DNA from: Pseudomonas orientalis
GTDB taxonomy: Bacteria; Pseudomonadota; Gammaproteobacteria; Pseudomonadales; Pseudomonadaceae
DNA length: 64,000 nt
Assembly: GCF_022807995.1 (NCBI RefSeq)
Contig: NZ_CP094351.1
Span: 4,061,001-4,125,000, forward strand
Direction: 5' to 3'
Shown here: positions 9,239-16,825 of the stretch, piece by piece
Layout: each line of letters opens with the position of its first letter
Position numbering within the stretch: position 1 is the stretch's first letter
The notes under the pieces: model-generated
Databases searched by the model: none
What the model saw: the letters and a program-made list of their open reading frames with translations, nothing else
Told to the model about the DNA's origin: nothing
Position numbers and translations under genes: made by a program

Positions 9239-9544
9239 ATGAAAGGAATTCTGTTATTCGCCGCGTTGCTGCTGGCCATTTGCGCGACGTCCCTGGGCAT
9301 CAATGCACTGTTACCGTCCCCGGACGGCGCGCTGTTTGCCATCGCTATCCTGGTATCCGCCGCCCTGACTGCGGTAAGTCTGTGCATCGAGCTCGGAGAA
9401 GGCGGGATCGATGACATGCGTGATGTCATGCGGGTCATCGAGACCGGCAAGTCCCTGAGGCTGACCCTCGCCGCCTACGGGCTTGGTTGTACCTTGGCCG
9501 CGTCGATTACCGTACTGGTCTATCGCGGACTGCTGGGAAGCTGA
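9239..9544 (+). CDS. Small membrane protein of unknown function
   Basis: A 101-residue protein with two hydrophobic N-terminal segments (ILLFAALLLAICATSLGINALL and FAIAILVSAALTAVSLCI). A short polar loop with acidic residues (ELGEGGIDDMRDVMRVIETGKS) follows, then a third hydrophobic segment (LAAYGLGCTLAASITVLVY). This suggests a three-helix inner membrane protein. ATG 9239 has an AGGGA just upstream, although the spacing is short. The frame is open back to 9026, but that part lacks coding character. I do not recognise the family. Confidence 0.6.
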   Translation: MKGILLFAALLLAICATSLGINALLPSPDGALFAIAILVSAALTAVSLCIELGEGGIDDMRDVMRVIETGKSLRLTLAAYGLGCTLAASITVLVYRGLLGS

Positions 9545-9986
9545 TCGGTTTTTTTATCCGACCCACTTCCTTTCCTTGTTTCGATCCGTTACTATCCGCG
9601 GCGTTAGTACCAAGCTGAAAGTCAATTCTGGTCGAACATATCCCTTGAACCACATGGGATCGACCACCTCGATGGTTTCCAGGTATCACTTGCGACGACA
9701 CAGCCTTTGAACAAGCAAAGGGTGTCGCGAAGTCTCCATACTCTGACCGAACCAACCTGCAAATTGATCAGGATCTTCACCCCGGGCCCAGAACCTTTGC
9801 CCCTGTTGTGTTGCCTGCCCTCCTAAGTACCTACCTGCCAGCCCAAGCGCGCCTCATTCAATAGCGCTTCAAACTGGCTGCTTTGTTCCAGTCGGGTTCT
9901 TCGTTTGATCAATGGTGATCAACGTCACTGGAACGTTTTAATACGGCACGGTTCTTATCTGTGTCATTTGTAGGAACACCCATAAT
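9545..9986. other. Long spacer with two strong hairpins; possible structured RNA
   Basis: No protein gene fits this 442-base stretch. Two potential RNA hairpins lie close together. The first is GGTCG-(5 nt)-ATCCC paired with GGGAT-CGACC (9630-9665, 11-base loop). The second is CGACAC-(AG)-CCTTTG paired with CAAAGGGTGTCG (9696-9727, 6-base loop). Closer to the next gene is a TTGATCA-ATGG-TGATCAA palindrome (9904-9921), likely an operator or activator site. No known small RNA was recognised. Confidence 0.35.
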
Positions 9987-10211
9987 ATGAACGCTCAAAT
10001 CCACACTCAGGATGCCATCCGCACCCTCACCAACGCTTTTGCCCCAATGAACTGCCTGATCATGGCCGCTCGCAAAGGCTGCTTCAGCTTCACCCTGGTC
10101 AACGAACACGGCATCGCTCGTCACAGCGAACGCCTGTACCCCGATCAATACTCCAGCGCAGAACCGCTGCAGGCCGTGATCGAGCGTACCCGTCAGGCAC
10201 TGACTGCCTGA
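9987..10211 (+). CDS. Conserved small protein, function unknown
   Basis: A 74-residue soluble protein beginning MNAQIHTQDAIRTLTNAF. It looks like a compact alpha/beta fold (FSFTLVNEHG..RHSERLYP) followed by a C-terminal helix (AVIERTRQALTA). AGGA lies about 11 bases before ATG 9987, and a strong intrinsic terminator follows the stop within 25 bases, which supports a real single-gene transcript. From memory this is a conserved small Pseudomonas protein, but I cannot assign a role. Confidence 0.7.
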   Translation: MNAQIHTQDAIRTLTNAFAPMNCLIMAARKGCFSFTLVNEHGIARHSERLYPDQYSSAEPLQAVIERTRQALTA

Positions 10212-10234
10212 TCGACCCGAGTCGCTGAAACACA

Positions 10235-10265
10235 AAAAACCCTGTCTGAAACACAGGGTTTTTTA
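10235..10265 (+). terminator. Intrinsic terminator after the 74-residue protein gene
   Basis: Stem AAAAAACCCTGT / ACAGGGTTTTTT with a short loop, followed by T-rich sequence. It is placed 24 bases after the stop at 10211. Confidence 0.85.
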
Positions 10266-10701
10266 TTGCCTGGAATTTACCCGAATTACTTTTTTCTAAT
10301 CACGAATAGATATAAACGTTATAGCTGCGTAAATAAGATGTTTTAAAAACAGTCCTTTACAGGATAAATATGACACTACACTTCAACTCAAGCGGCATGA
10401 TCCGCTTGCGACGGGCCTGAGTTCCGATCCACCGCTGCCAAGCCGCCTTCTCGGGCCCGTCATTCATTATAAATATTTCACCCTCAAAGCCACTGGCGAG
10501 ATTTCTCTCAGGCCTGGCAAACCTGCGTCTCGCCCATGAAACACGTGACCTGCTGACCGGGCAATTTGCAAGATTCGTCAAAAAAGCACAAACCTGGTCG
10601 GATTGTCCTACAAAACCGCTCTATCTCCTGCGTTACAGCCTATAGCGCGATGTGAAATTTATTGATACTTTCCGCAGCGGTGATCACACGGAGTTCTAAT
10701 A
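10266..10701. other. 436-base spacer upstream of the FadL-type gene; no gene seen
   Basis: No ORF here is convincing; the longest minus-strand frame (10357-10581) has no recognisable features. The last 80 bases before 10702 are AT-rich and should hold the promoter of the outer membrane transporter gene. GGAG lies at 10690-10693, 8 bases before its ATG. Confidence 0.4.
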
Positions 10702-11979
10702 ATGAAAAAAGTAATGCTCAAGACCACACTTAGCCTCGCCGTTGCCATGGCATCCTCCCAACTGTTCGCCAGCGGCTTCGCCCTGAACGAACAGAGCGTC
10801 AGCGGGATGGGTACCGGTTTCGCGGGTCGCTCTTCTTCTGCCGATGATGCAAGCACGGTCTATGGCAACCCTGCCGGTATGGCTCGCCTGAACGGCCAGC
10901 AGATCACCGGCGGTGTCGCAGCCATCGATGCCTCCACCGACCTGAGCGATACCAGCGGTCGCTCCGCCGGCAGCAACAAAGGCGATATGGTGCCGTTCAC
11001 CGCCGTCCCTTTCGGTTTCTACACCAATAAACTCAACGATCAGTGGTCTGTGGGTTTCGGCGTCTATGCGCCGTTCGGCCTGATAACTGACTACGAAAGC
11101 GGCTTCCAGGGCCGTGGCTTCGGCAGCAAAAGCGAAGTGAAAGTCATGACCTTGCAACCGACGGTCAGCTACGCCTTCAACGATCGCGTTTCCGTGGGTT
11201 TTGGCCCGACCATCAACCGCATTGCCGGTACCCTGGAATCGGACCTGACGCTGAATCCTCGCGCGCCGGACACCAACATCAAGATCAAGGGTGACGACAC
11301 CGCGCTGGGCTTCAACATCGGCGTACTGGTACAAGCCACCGATACCACCCGCGTTGGCCTGACCTATCACTCCAAGGTCAGCTACAAGCTGGACGGCCAC
11401 ACCGAAGTCACCGCGCCGACTGCGACCTCGCCGTTCCTGCGCAGCAATCGCTACGACGCTTCGCTGAAGATCGATACCCCTGAGTCCTACGACCTGTCGG
11501 TGACCCAGGACCTGACCGATGCCTGGAAACTCTACGCCGGTGCAACCTGGACCCGCTGGAGCCGCCTGAAAGACATCACCGTCAAGAACGAAGGCGTGAC
11601 GGCCGCAGCGGGTGGCGCGTTGGCCCCCGGTCTGGTCAGCACCATCAAGGAAGACCAGAACTGGCACGACACCTGGGCTTACGCCGTGGGTACTTCGTAT
11701 CAGTTGACCAAGCAGGTGGTATTGCGTACCGGCCTGACGTTCGACCAGTCGCCGACCAACAACACGGATCGCTCGCCGCGCATTCCTACCGGCGACCGCA
11801 CCATCTTCAGTCTGGGCCTGGGCTACGAGGTCATGCCGAACATGACCATCGACGTGGCTTACTCCTACCTGAAGGAAGAGGACGTCAAGGTTGCACGCTC
11901 CAACCAACTGGCCAGCTACAACGCCAAGTATGAAAACAGTGCCAACGGTTTCGGCCTGGGCATGACCTACCGCTTCTGA
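10702..11979 (+). CDS. OMPP1/FadL/TodX family outer membrane transporter
   Basis: A 14-stranded outer membrane channel family for long-chain fatty acids and other hydrophobic compounds. It has 425 residues with a Sec signal peptide of about 24 residues (ending LFA before SGFALNEQS). The family N-terminal hatch follows: SGFALNEQSVSGMGTGFAG and then the conserved YGNPAGMARL (about 51-60), repeated amphipathic beta strands, and a C-terminal Phe (GMTYRF) typical of outer membrane proteins. GGAG lies 8 bases upstream, and a terminator shared with the convergent peroxidase gene follows. Substrate cannot be read from sequence. Confidence 0.93.
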   Translation: MKKVMLKTTLSLAVAMASSQLFASGFALNEQSVSGMGTGFAGRSSSADDASTVYGNPAGMARLNGQQITGGVAAIDASTDLSDTSGRSAGSNKGDMVPFTAVPFGFYTNKLNDQWSVGFGVYAPFGLITDYESGFQGRGFGSKSEVKVMTLQPTVSYAFNDRVSVGFGPTINRIAGTLESDLTLNPRAPDTNIKIKGDDTALGFNIGVLVQATDTTRVGLTYHSKVSYKLDGHTEVTAPTATSPFLRSNRYDASLKIDTPESYDLSVTQDLTDAWKLYAGATWTRWSRLKDITVKNEGVTAAAGGALAPGLVSTIKEDQNWHDTWAYAVGTSYQLTKQVVLRTGLTFDQSPTNNTDRSPRIPTGDRTIFSLGLGYEVMPNMTIDVAYSYLKEEDVKVARSNQLASYNAKYENSANGFGLGMTYRF

Positions 11980-11991
11980 TTCATCGCGGCC

Positions 11992-12032
11992 CAAAAAAGC
12001 CCCGCTCTCCTGCAAAGGAGGCGGGGCTTTTT
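11992..12032. terminator. Bidirectional terminator between FadL-type gene and peroxidase gene
   Basis: Stem AAAAAGCCCCGC ... GCGGGGCTTTTT with an inner CTCCT/AGGAG pair, flanked by A-rich and T-rich runs. It can therefore serve both convergent genes. Confidence 0.88.
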
Positions 12033-12054
12033 AATGGACGATCATGACTTGCTA

Positions 12055-12606
12055 TCAGGGCTTGGAAGCTATCGCCTCCTCCACCGCCTTGATCAGCTCG
12101 GGACTGTCAGGCTTGGTCAGGCTGGAAAAATGGGCAATCACGTTGCCCTGGCGATCCACCACGTACTTGTAGAAATTCCACTTCGGCGGCGTGTCGGTCT
12201 GCTGCGCCAGGCTCTTGAACAGGTGCACCGCGTCCGGCCCCTTGACCTTCTGCGGTTCGGTCATGGTGAAGGTCACGCCGTAATTGACGTAGCAGACCTT
12301 GGCGGTCTCCTCGCCGGTCTTGGCCTCCTGCTTGAAGTCGTCCGAAGGCACGCCAATCACCTCCAGGCCCTCTCCCTTATAGCGCTGATACAAGGCTTCG
12401 AGCCCCTTGAATTGCGGGGCGAAGCCGCAGAAGCTTGCTGTATTGACGATCACCAGAGGCTTGCCTGCAAAACGCTGGCACAGATCAATGGATTCTTTGG
12501 CCCGCAGCTTGGGCAATTGGCCCTCCAGCAACGGCGGGCATTCGGCGGCCAGGGCCACACTGCCAGCAGCCATCAGGACGGGTAGAGCGAGCCAGCGCAT
12601 CAACAT
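12055..12606 (-). CDS. Exported glutathione peroxidase family protein
   Basis: A thiol peroxidase of the GPx family, 183 residues, with an N-terminal signal peptide (about residues 1-20, ending ALA before AEC), so probably periplasmic. The peroxidatic Cys is about residue 60 in VNTASFCGFAPQF, a Cys- rather than Sec-type enzyme. The Trp motif is present (WNFYKYVVD). The usual second motif G-F-P-C-N-Q-F is replaced by GVPSDDF, so the catalytic Gln and resolving Cys of classical forms are missing. AAGGA lies about 8 bases before ATG 12606. It lies downstream of the MFS/small-ORF pair on the same strand. Confidence 0.88.
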   Translation of the reverse strand: MLMRWLALPVLMAAGSVALAAECPPLLEGQLPKLRAKESIDLCQRFAGKPLVIVNTASFCGFAPQFKGLEALYQRYKGEGLEVIGVPSDDFKQEAKTGEETAKVCYVNYGVTFTMTEPQKVKGPDAVHLFKSLAQQTDTPPKWNFYKYVVDRQGNVIAHFSSLTKPDSPELIKAVEEAIASKP

Positions 12607-12640
12607 ATCAAAGTTCCTTGATTCGGTTCAGTCACAGAAC

Positions 12641-12760
12641 TTAACAGATCGCCATGCCCAACTGCATCAACGCCAGGCCGCCTTGCTGCCAGCCCCACCA
12701 GGCCAGCAGCAGCAACACCAGCGTCGCCGCCAGGATCAAGCACCGCAGTGCTGCACTCAT
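12641..12760 (-). CDS. 39-residue single-span membrane protein, coupled to the MFS gene
   Basis: A very short ORF (ATG 12760, TAA 12641) that overlaps the MFS stop codon as ATGA, so it is likely translated by coupling. The protein starts MSAALRCLILAATLV, is almost entirely hydrophobic (LVLLLLAWWGW), and ends LMQLGMAIC, consistent with a single membrane span. The 34-base gap to the peroxidase start suggests MFS, microprotein and peroxidase are one operon. Function is unknown. Confidence 0.6.
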   Translation of the reverse strand: MSAALRCLILAATLVLLLLAWWGWQQGGLALMQLGMAIC

Positions 12761-13965
12761 GCCGCCTCCATTTGCGCCTGCACACGCGCCACCGGCCGTT
12801 CGCGCACCGGCCAGTTCAGGGCCGCTGCAAGCAGGCTGAGCAAAATTGCCACCTGCCAGATCAAGTCATAGCTACCGGTTCGATCATAGACCACGCCGCC
12901 CAACCAGCCACCGAGGAACGAACCGAGTTGGTGGAACAAAAACACAATCCCGCCCAACATCGACAGGTTTCGCACACCGAACAAGGTGGCGACGGTGCCG
13001 TTGGTCAGCGGTACGGTGGACAGCCACAGGAACCCCATCGCCATGCCGAACAGGTAAGCCGTGACCTCGGTGACCGGCGCCCACAGGAACAGCACGATCA
13101 CCACCGCACGCAACAGGTACAGGCCGGTGAGCAAGCGCGGCTTGGACATGCGCCCACCCAGCCAGCCGGCGGTGTAGGTGCCGAACACATTGAACAGGCC
13201 GATCAAGGCCAGCACCGTGGTGCCCACCGTGGCCGGCAGATGCTGGTCCACCAGGTATGCCGGCAGGTGCACACCGATAAACACCACTTGGAATCCGCAG
13301 ACGAAAAAGCCGAAAGCCAGCAACCAGAATCCGGAGTGAGAGCACGCCTCTTTCAACGCTTCGCGCAGGGTCTGTTGGCCGACCGTCACCGGCAACGGTT
13401 TATCCTTGAGCATGGACACCAACGGCAGGATCAAGGCCACCATCAGGCCCAGCGCCAGCAGCGCTGCCGACCAGCCCAGCCAACCAATCAGGCCGAGGGT
13501 ACCGGGCACCATGGCGAACTGGCCAAAGGAGCCGGCGGCGCTGGCGATGCCCATGGCCATGCTGCGTTTTTCCGCTGGGACGGCGCGGCCGACCACGCCG
13601 AGAATCACTGAGAACGAAGTGCCGGACAGGCCGATGCCGATCAGCAATCCGGCGCTCAGGGACAATGACCATGCCGAGTCCGCCATCCCCATCATCACCA
13701 GGCCCACGGCGTACAACACGCCGCCGATGAATACCGCTTTGGCCGCGCCGAAGCGGTCGGCCAAGGCCCCGGTGAACGGCTGTGCCAAGCCCCAGATCAG
13801 GTTCTGCAGGGCAATGGCAAAAGCGAACGTCTCACGCCCCCAACCGAATTCGCCGCTCATCGGCGCCAGGAACAGGCCGAAGCCGTGCCGCACGCCCAGG
13901 GACAACGCCAGGATCAGCGCACTCCCCAAAAGAACCCAGCCGCTGGTGCGCCACATCGAGGTCAT
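12757..13965 (-). CDS. Major facilitator superfamily transporter
   Basis: A 402-residue permease with about 12 membrane segments. The MFS signature between helices 2 and 3 is present as GALADRFGAAKAVFIGG, and the N-terminus carries the RHGFGLFLAPM motif typical of the oxalate/formate-antiporter-like and YfcJ-like MFS groups. It ends VRERPVARVQAQMEAA. It follows the MarR gene on the same strand, with a perfect 16-base palindrome (13982-13997) in the 54-base gap, so it is probably repressed by that MarR protein. The substrate cannot be inferred. Confidence 0.9.
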   Translation of the reverse strand: MTSMWRTSGWVLLGSALILALSLGVRHGFGLFLAPMSGEFGWGRETFAFAIALQNLIWGLAQPFTGALADRFGAAKAVFIGGVLYAVGLVMMGMADSAWSLSLSAGLLIGIGLSGTSFSVILGVVGRAVPAEKRSMAMGIASAAGSFGQFAMVPGTLGLIGWLGWSAALLALGLMVALILPLVSMLKDKPLPVTVGQQTLREALKEACSHSGFWLLAFGFFVCGFQVVFIGVHLPAYLVDQHLPATVGTTVLALIGLFNVFGTYTAGWLGGRMSKPRLLTGLYLLRAVVIVLFLWAPVTEVTAYLFGMAMGFLWLSTVPLTNGTVATLFGVRNLSMLGGIVFLFHQLGSFLGGWLGGVVYDRTGSYDLIWQVAILLSLLAAALNWPVRERPVARVQAQMEAA

Positions 13966-13981
13966 TTCTTATTCTCCGCTC

Positions 13982-13997
13982 GCGGGTATATACCCGC
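13982..13997. promoter_or_regulatory. Palindromic operator in front of the MFS gene
   Basis: GCGGGTATATACCCGC is a perfect 16-base palindrome located 17 bases upstream of the MFS start. A closely related site (14429-14443) lies just upstream of the MarR start. This is the arrangement expected for autoregulation by the MarR protein encoded between them. Confidence 0.7.
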
Positions 13998-14019
13998 TTA
14001 TAGTCGAACAAACCGCCGT

Positions 14020-14424
14020 TCAGGCCAGTTCATCCAGCAAGGCCAACAGGGTTTCGCGCTTTTGCGCGCCAAGCCGATCGATCAATTTCTGTTGCGCCGC
14101 TTCCCATGCCGGCAGAGCCGCCGCCAGGCGCTGCTGGCCCGCCTCGGTCAACACCACCAGGCGGTTGCGCAGGTCATCGCCCTCGACCAACCGCACCAGG
14201 CCCTCACCTTCCAGCACGCGTAAATTGCGCCCCAGGGTGCTGCGGTCCAGCCCCATGGCGTCCGCCAGGCTGGAAATACTCGGCTGATCGAGACGTTGCA
14301 GATTGCACAGCAAAGAATACTGGGCAACGTTGATCCCGAAGCCGTCGAGGGCGCCATCGTAGTGCCTGCTGACGCCACGGGCGGCGCGTCGCAGGTTGGT
14401 GCATAAACATTGGGAGGCAAGCAT
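14020..14424 (-). CDS. MarR family transcriptional regulator
   Basis: A 134-residue winged-helix repressor. The HTH is visible as ISSLADAMGLDRSTLGRNLRVLEGEGLV (about residues 49-76, continuous), and the wing as VEGDDLRNRLVVLTEAG. Two Cys near the N-terminus (SQCLCTNLRR) could be redox-sensitive, as in OhrR-type members, but that is inference. The start ATG 14424 has no clear Shine-Dalgarno sequence; an operator-like element (TGTATATACCCG) sits directly in front of it. It is encoded upstream of the MFS gene on the same strand. Confidence 0.88.
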   Translation of the reverse strand: MLASQCLCTNLRRAARGVSRHYDGALDGFGINVAQYSLLCNLQRLDQPSISSLADAMGLDRSTLGRNLRVLEGEGLVRLVEGDDLRNRLVVLTEAGQQRLAAALPAWEAAQQKLIDRLGAQKRETLLALLDELA

Positions 14425-14428
14425 GGAG

Positions 14429-14443
14429 CGTGTATATACCCGG
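14429..14443. promoter_or_regulatory. Second MarR operator-like site
   Basis: CGTGTATATACCCGG matches the perfect palindrome at 13982 in its core (GTATATACCCG). It lies 5-19 bases upstream of the MarR start codon, which fits steric autorepression. Confidence 0.6.
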
Positions 14444-14466
14444 AGTTGAGTAAATGCAAGGAAGTG

Positions 14467-15195
14467 TTACAACGCCAGCCCGATCAGCACTGCCGTTTCA
14501 AGCAGCTCCAACAGGGCGCCGGCGGTATCGCCGGTGGTACCGCCGAGGCGCTTGACCATCACCTTGCGCAAGCCGATAAAACACACTGCGGCGAGCAGCA
14601 CCGCCAGCCCACCGTTGAACCCGCCGATCAGGATGCAGGCCAGTCCACTGAGAATCAGCACCTGCTGGCCGACAACCCTGGGCAAATGATCAGACAGCGC
14701 CTGACCCAATCCACCTGCGCGCACATAACGCGTGGTCAGAAACAGCGCCAGCATCGACGCCCGGCCAATCAACGGCGCGAGAATCAGCGCAGCGCCATTG
14801 TGCTGCTCGATCAGCGCCACCAGCGCGGTGAACTTGAGCAGCAACACCAGGCCCAGGGTGACCACGGCGATGGGCCCGCTGCGTGGGTCCTTCATGATGG
14901 TGAGGGTGCGTTCTCGGTCGCCGAAGCCACCCAGCCAGGCGTCGGCACTGTCCGCCAGGCCGTCCAAGTGCAGGCCGCCACTGAGCAGCACCCAGGCGCT
15001 CAATAGCAGCGCGGCGTGCAGTAACAGTGGCGCGCCCATCAACAATGCGCTCAGGCCCCACAGCAGCAGGCCGAACAGCACGCCCACCAGCGGATAAAAC
15101 AGCAACGAACGCCCCAGTTCCTGCGGCTGCGGCATGCCTGGCAGGCGAATCGGCAGGCTGCTCAGGAACTGCAGGGCGATCCAGAATGGCAGCAT
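14467..15195 (-). CDS. cobS: Adenosylcobinamide-GDP ribazoletransferase (cobalamin synthase)
   Basis: Catalyses the last assembly step, joining adenosylcobinamide-GDP to alpha-ribazole (phosphate). It is an integral inner membrane protein of 242 residues. The family motif GGLHLDGLADSADAWLGG (about 73-90) with its acidic metal ligands is present, followed by KDPRSGPIAV and several hydrophobic segments. It is the last gene of the cob transcript: the start ATG 15195 is 2 bases after the cobC stop. No clear terminator follows it. Confidence 0.95.
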   Translation of the reverse strand: MLPFWIALQFLSSLPIRLPGMPQPQELGRSLLFYPLVGVLFGLLLWGLSALLMGAPLLLHAALLLSAWVLLSGGLHLDGLADSADAWLGGFGDRERTLTIMKDPRSGPIAVVTLGLVLLLKFTALVALIEQHNGAALILAPLIGRASMLALFLTTRYVRAGGLGQALSDHLPRVVGQQVLILSGLACILIGGFNGGLAVLLAAVCFIGLRKVMVKRLGGTTGDTAGALLELLETAVLIGLAL

Positions 15196-15197
15196 GC

Positions 15198-15773
15198 TCA
15201 GCCTCTTTCCTTCAACGTGCCGTCGACAGCCACCTGCAGGCCGAACAGCCTGCCATGGCCGACTTCGACATTCAGCAATTGTTCACGGGGCAAGCCGCGC
15301 GCGCGCGCCAGCAGCAGCCGCATCACCCCACCGTGACTGATCAACAGCACGCGCTCACCGGCATGGGCCTGGCGCAGACGTGAGACAGCACTCAGCACCC
15401 GCTCGGAAAATGCGCTCACAGGCTCACCTTGCGGCGGCGTAAAACTGTAGGGATCGGTCCAGAACAAGCCCAGGCCCTCGGCATCGGTCTGCATCAACGC
15501 CGCCGCGCTCTGCCCTTCCCAGGCGCCGAAGTGCAGCTCCTGCAGATCTTTTTCCAGGCTGACCGGAAGGTTCAGATGCTCGCCCAGTTCCTGGGCAAAG
15601 CGCGCGCAGCGCTGCAATGGCGAACTGATCAGCCGGTCCCAAGGCCCCTGCCCCACGACTGCGGCACGCATCTGTTCCCAACCCTTGGCCGTCAGGGCGT
15701 CATCCAGGCTGCCGCGCAGGCCCCCGCCCAACTCGGTTTCACCGTGGCGCAGCACATCCAGGTGCAAGGTCAT
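15198..15773 (-). CDS. cobC: Alpha-ribazole phosphatase, histidine phosphatase family
   Basis: Removes the phosphate from alpha-ribazole-5'-phosphate (or adenosylcobalamin phosphate) in nucleotide-loop assembly. It has 191 residues, with the phosphohistidine motif LRHGE (His about 10) and the second catalytic His in LLISHGGVM. The start overlaps the cobT stop as ATGA, indicating translational coupling. Being in the middle of the cob genes fixes the role; other histidine phosphatases look similar. Confidence 0.93.
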   Translation of the reverse strand: MTLHLDVLRHGETELGGGLRGSLDDALTAKGWEQMRAAVVGQGPWDRLISSPLQRCARFAQELGEHLNLPVSLEKDLQELHFGAWEGQSAAALMQTDAEGLGLFWTDPYSFTPPQGEPVSAFSERVLSAVSRLRQAHAGERVLLISHGGVMRLLLARARGLPREQLLNVEVGHGRLFGLQVAVDGTLKERG

Positions 15774-16825
15774 GCGGGGCGATCCGCCACGGCCGCTTCA
15801 GCGAAGGTCGCCATCTGCCCGTGCAACGCACAGGCCAGGCGCAGCAGCGGCACCGCCAACGCCGCACCGCTGCCTTCGCCCAGGCGCAGGCCCAGGTCGA
15901 GCAGAGGCTGCGCGTCAAGGCTGTGCAGCACGTGGCGATGGCCCGGTTCGGCACCCCGATGGCCGAACACCAGCCAGTCACGGCATGCCGGGTTCAGGCG
16001 CGTGGCGACCAGCGCGGCGACGCTGCAGATAAACCCGTCCACCAGCACCACGATGCCTGCCTGGGCGCAGGCCAGGTAAGCACCGACCAGCGCGGCGATT
16101 TCAAAGCCACCCAGGTTGAACAGCGTCTGCAGCGCGTCGTCGCGCTGGGCCGCGTGCAGTGTCAGGCCGCGCTCGATGACCGCCACTTTGTGACTGACAC
16201 CCTGGGCATTCAAACCCGTGCCCGGCCCGGTCAGATCAATCACTGCGCAATCGAGCAGCGCACAGGCCAACGCACTTGCGGCGGTGGTATTGCCGATGCC
16301 CATCTCGCCCCCGATAAACAGCTGTACGCCGTCTGCCCGGGCGCGGTGTGCGCTGTCTCGTCCAGCTTGAAGGGCCTGGCATCCCTGAGCGGGGGTCATT
16401 GCCGGGCCGTTGACGAAGTTGGCCGTGCCCGCGCCGATATTCAGGTGACGCACCCCGGGCAACGCCAGGGAGGGCGTCACCGTGCCAAGGTCGACCACTT
16501 CCAACTGTGCACCCAGTTGCCGGGCCAGGACGCTGATGGCCGCGCCACCAGTGACAAAGTTGTGCAGCATCTGCCCGGTCACTTCCTGGGGAAACGCCGA
16601 CACACCTTCGGCGACCACGCCATGGTCGCCGGCAAAAATCGCGATCCACAGCTGATCCACCGACGGCTTGACCCGACCCTGCAAACCGGCCAATTGCACC
16701 GCCAGCGCTTCCAACTGGCCGAGGGAACCGGCGGGCTTGGTCAACTGCTGCTGGCGCACCCGCGCCTGTTCCTGCGCAGAGGTGTCGATGGCCTTGCAGG
16801 GGTGGAGCCACCAGGAATCGGTCAT
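15770..16825 (-). CDS. cobT: Nicotinate-nucleotide-dimethylbenzimidazole phosphoribosyltransferase
   Basis: Activates the lower ligand by transferring phosphoribose from nicotinate mononucleotide to dimethylbenzimidazole. It has 351 residues with the family motifs KPAGSLGQLE, FAGDHGVVAEGVSAFP, GGEMGIGNTTAASAL, GPGTGLNAQG and the C-terminal LRLGEGSGAALA containing the catalytic Glu. ATG 16825 overlaps the cobU TGA (ATGA); the upstream in-frame extension to 16885 is inside cobU and is rejected. Confidence 0.95.
   Translation of the reverse strand: MTDSWWLHPCKAIDTSAQEQARVRQQQLTKPAGSLGQLEALAVQLAGLQGRVKPSVDQLWIAIFAGDHGVVAEGVSAFPQEVTGQMLHNFVTGGAAISVLARQLGAQLEVVDLGTVTPSLALPGVRHLNIGAGTANFVNGPAMTPAQGCQALQAGRDSAHRARADGVQLFIGGEMGIGNTTAASALACALLDCAVIDLTGPGTGLNAQGVSHKVAVIERGLTLHAAQRDDALQTLFNLGGFEIAALVGAYLACAQAGIVVLVDGFICSVAALVATRLNPACRDWLVFGHRGAEPGHRHVLHSLDAQPLLDLGLRLGEGSGAALAVPLLRLACALHGQMATFAEAAVADRPA

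Noticed and set aside
10357..10581. A 74-residue minus-strand frame in the spacer before the FadL-type gene
   Set aside because: No recognisable domain, no clear ribosome binding site and no conservation clue; treated as spacer.
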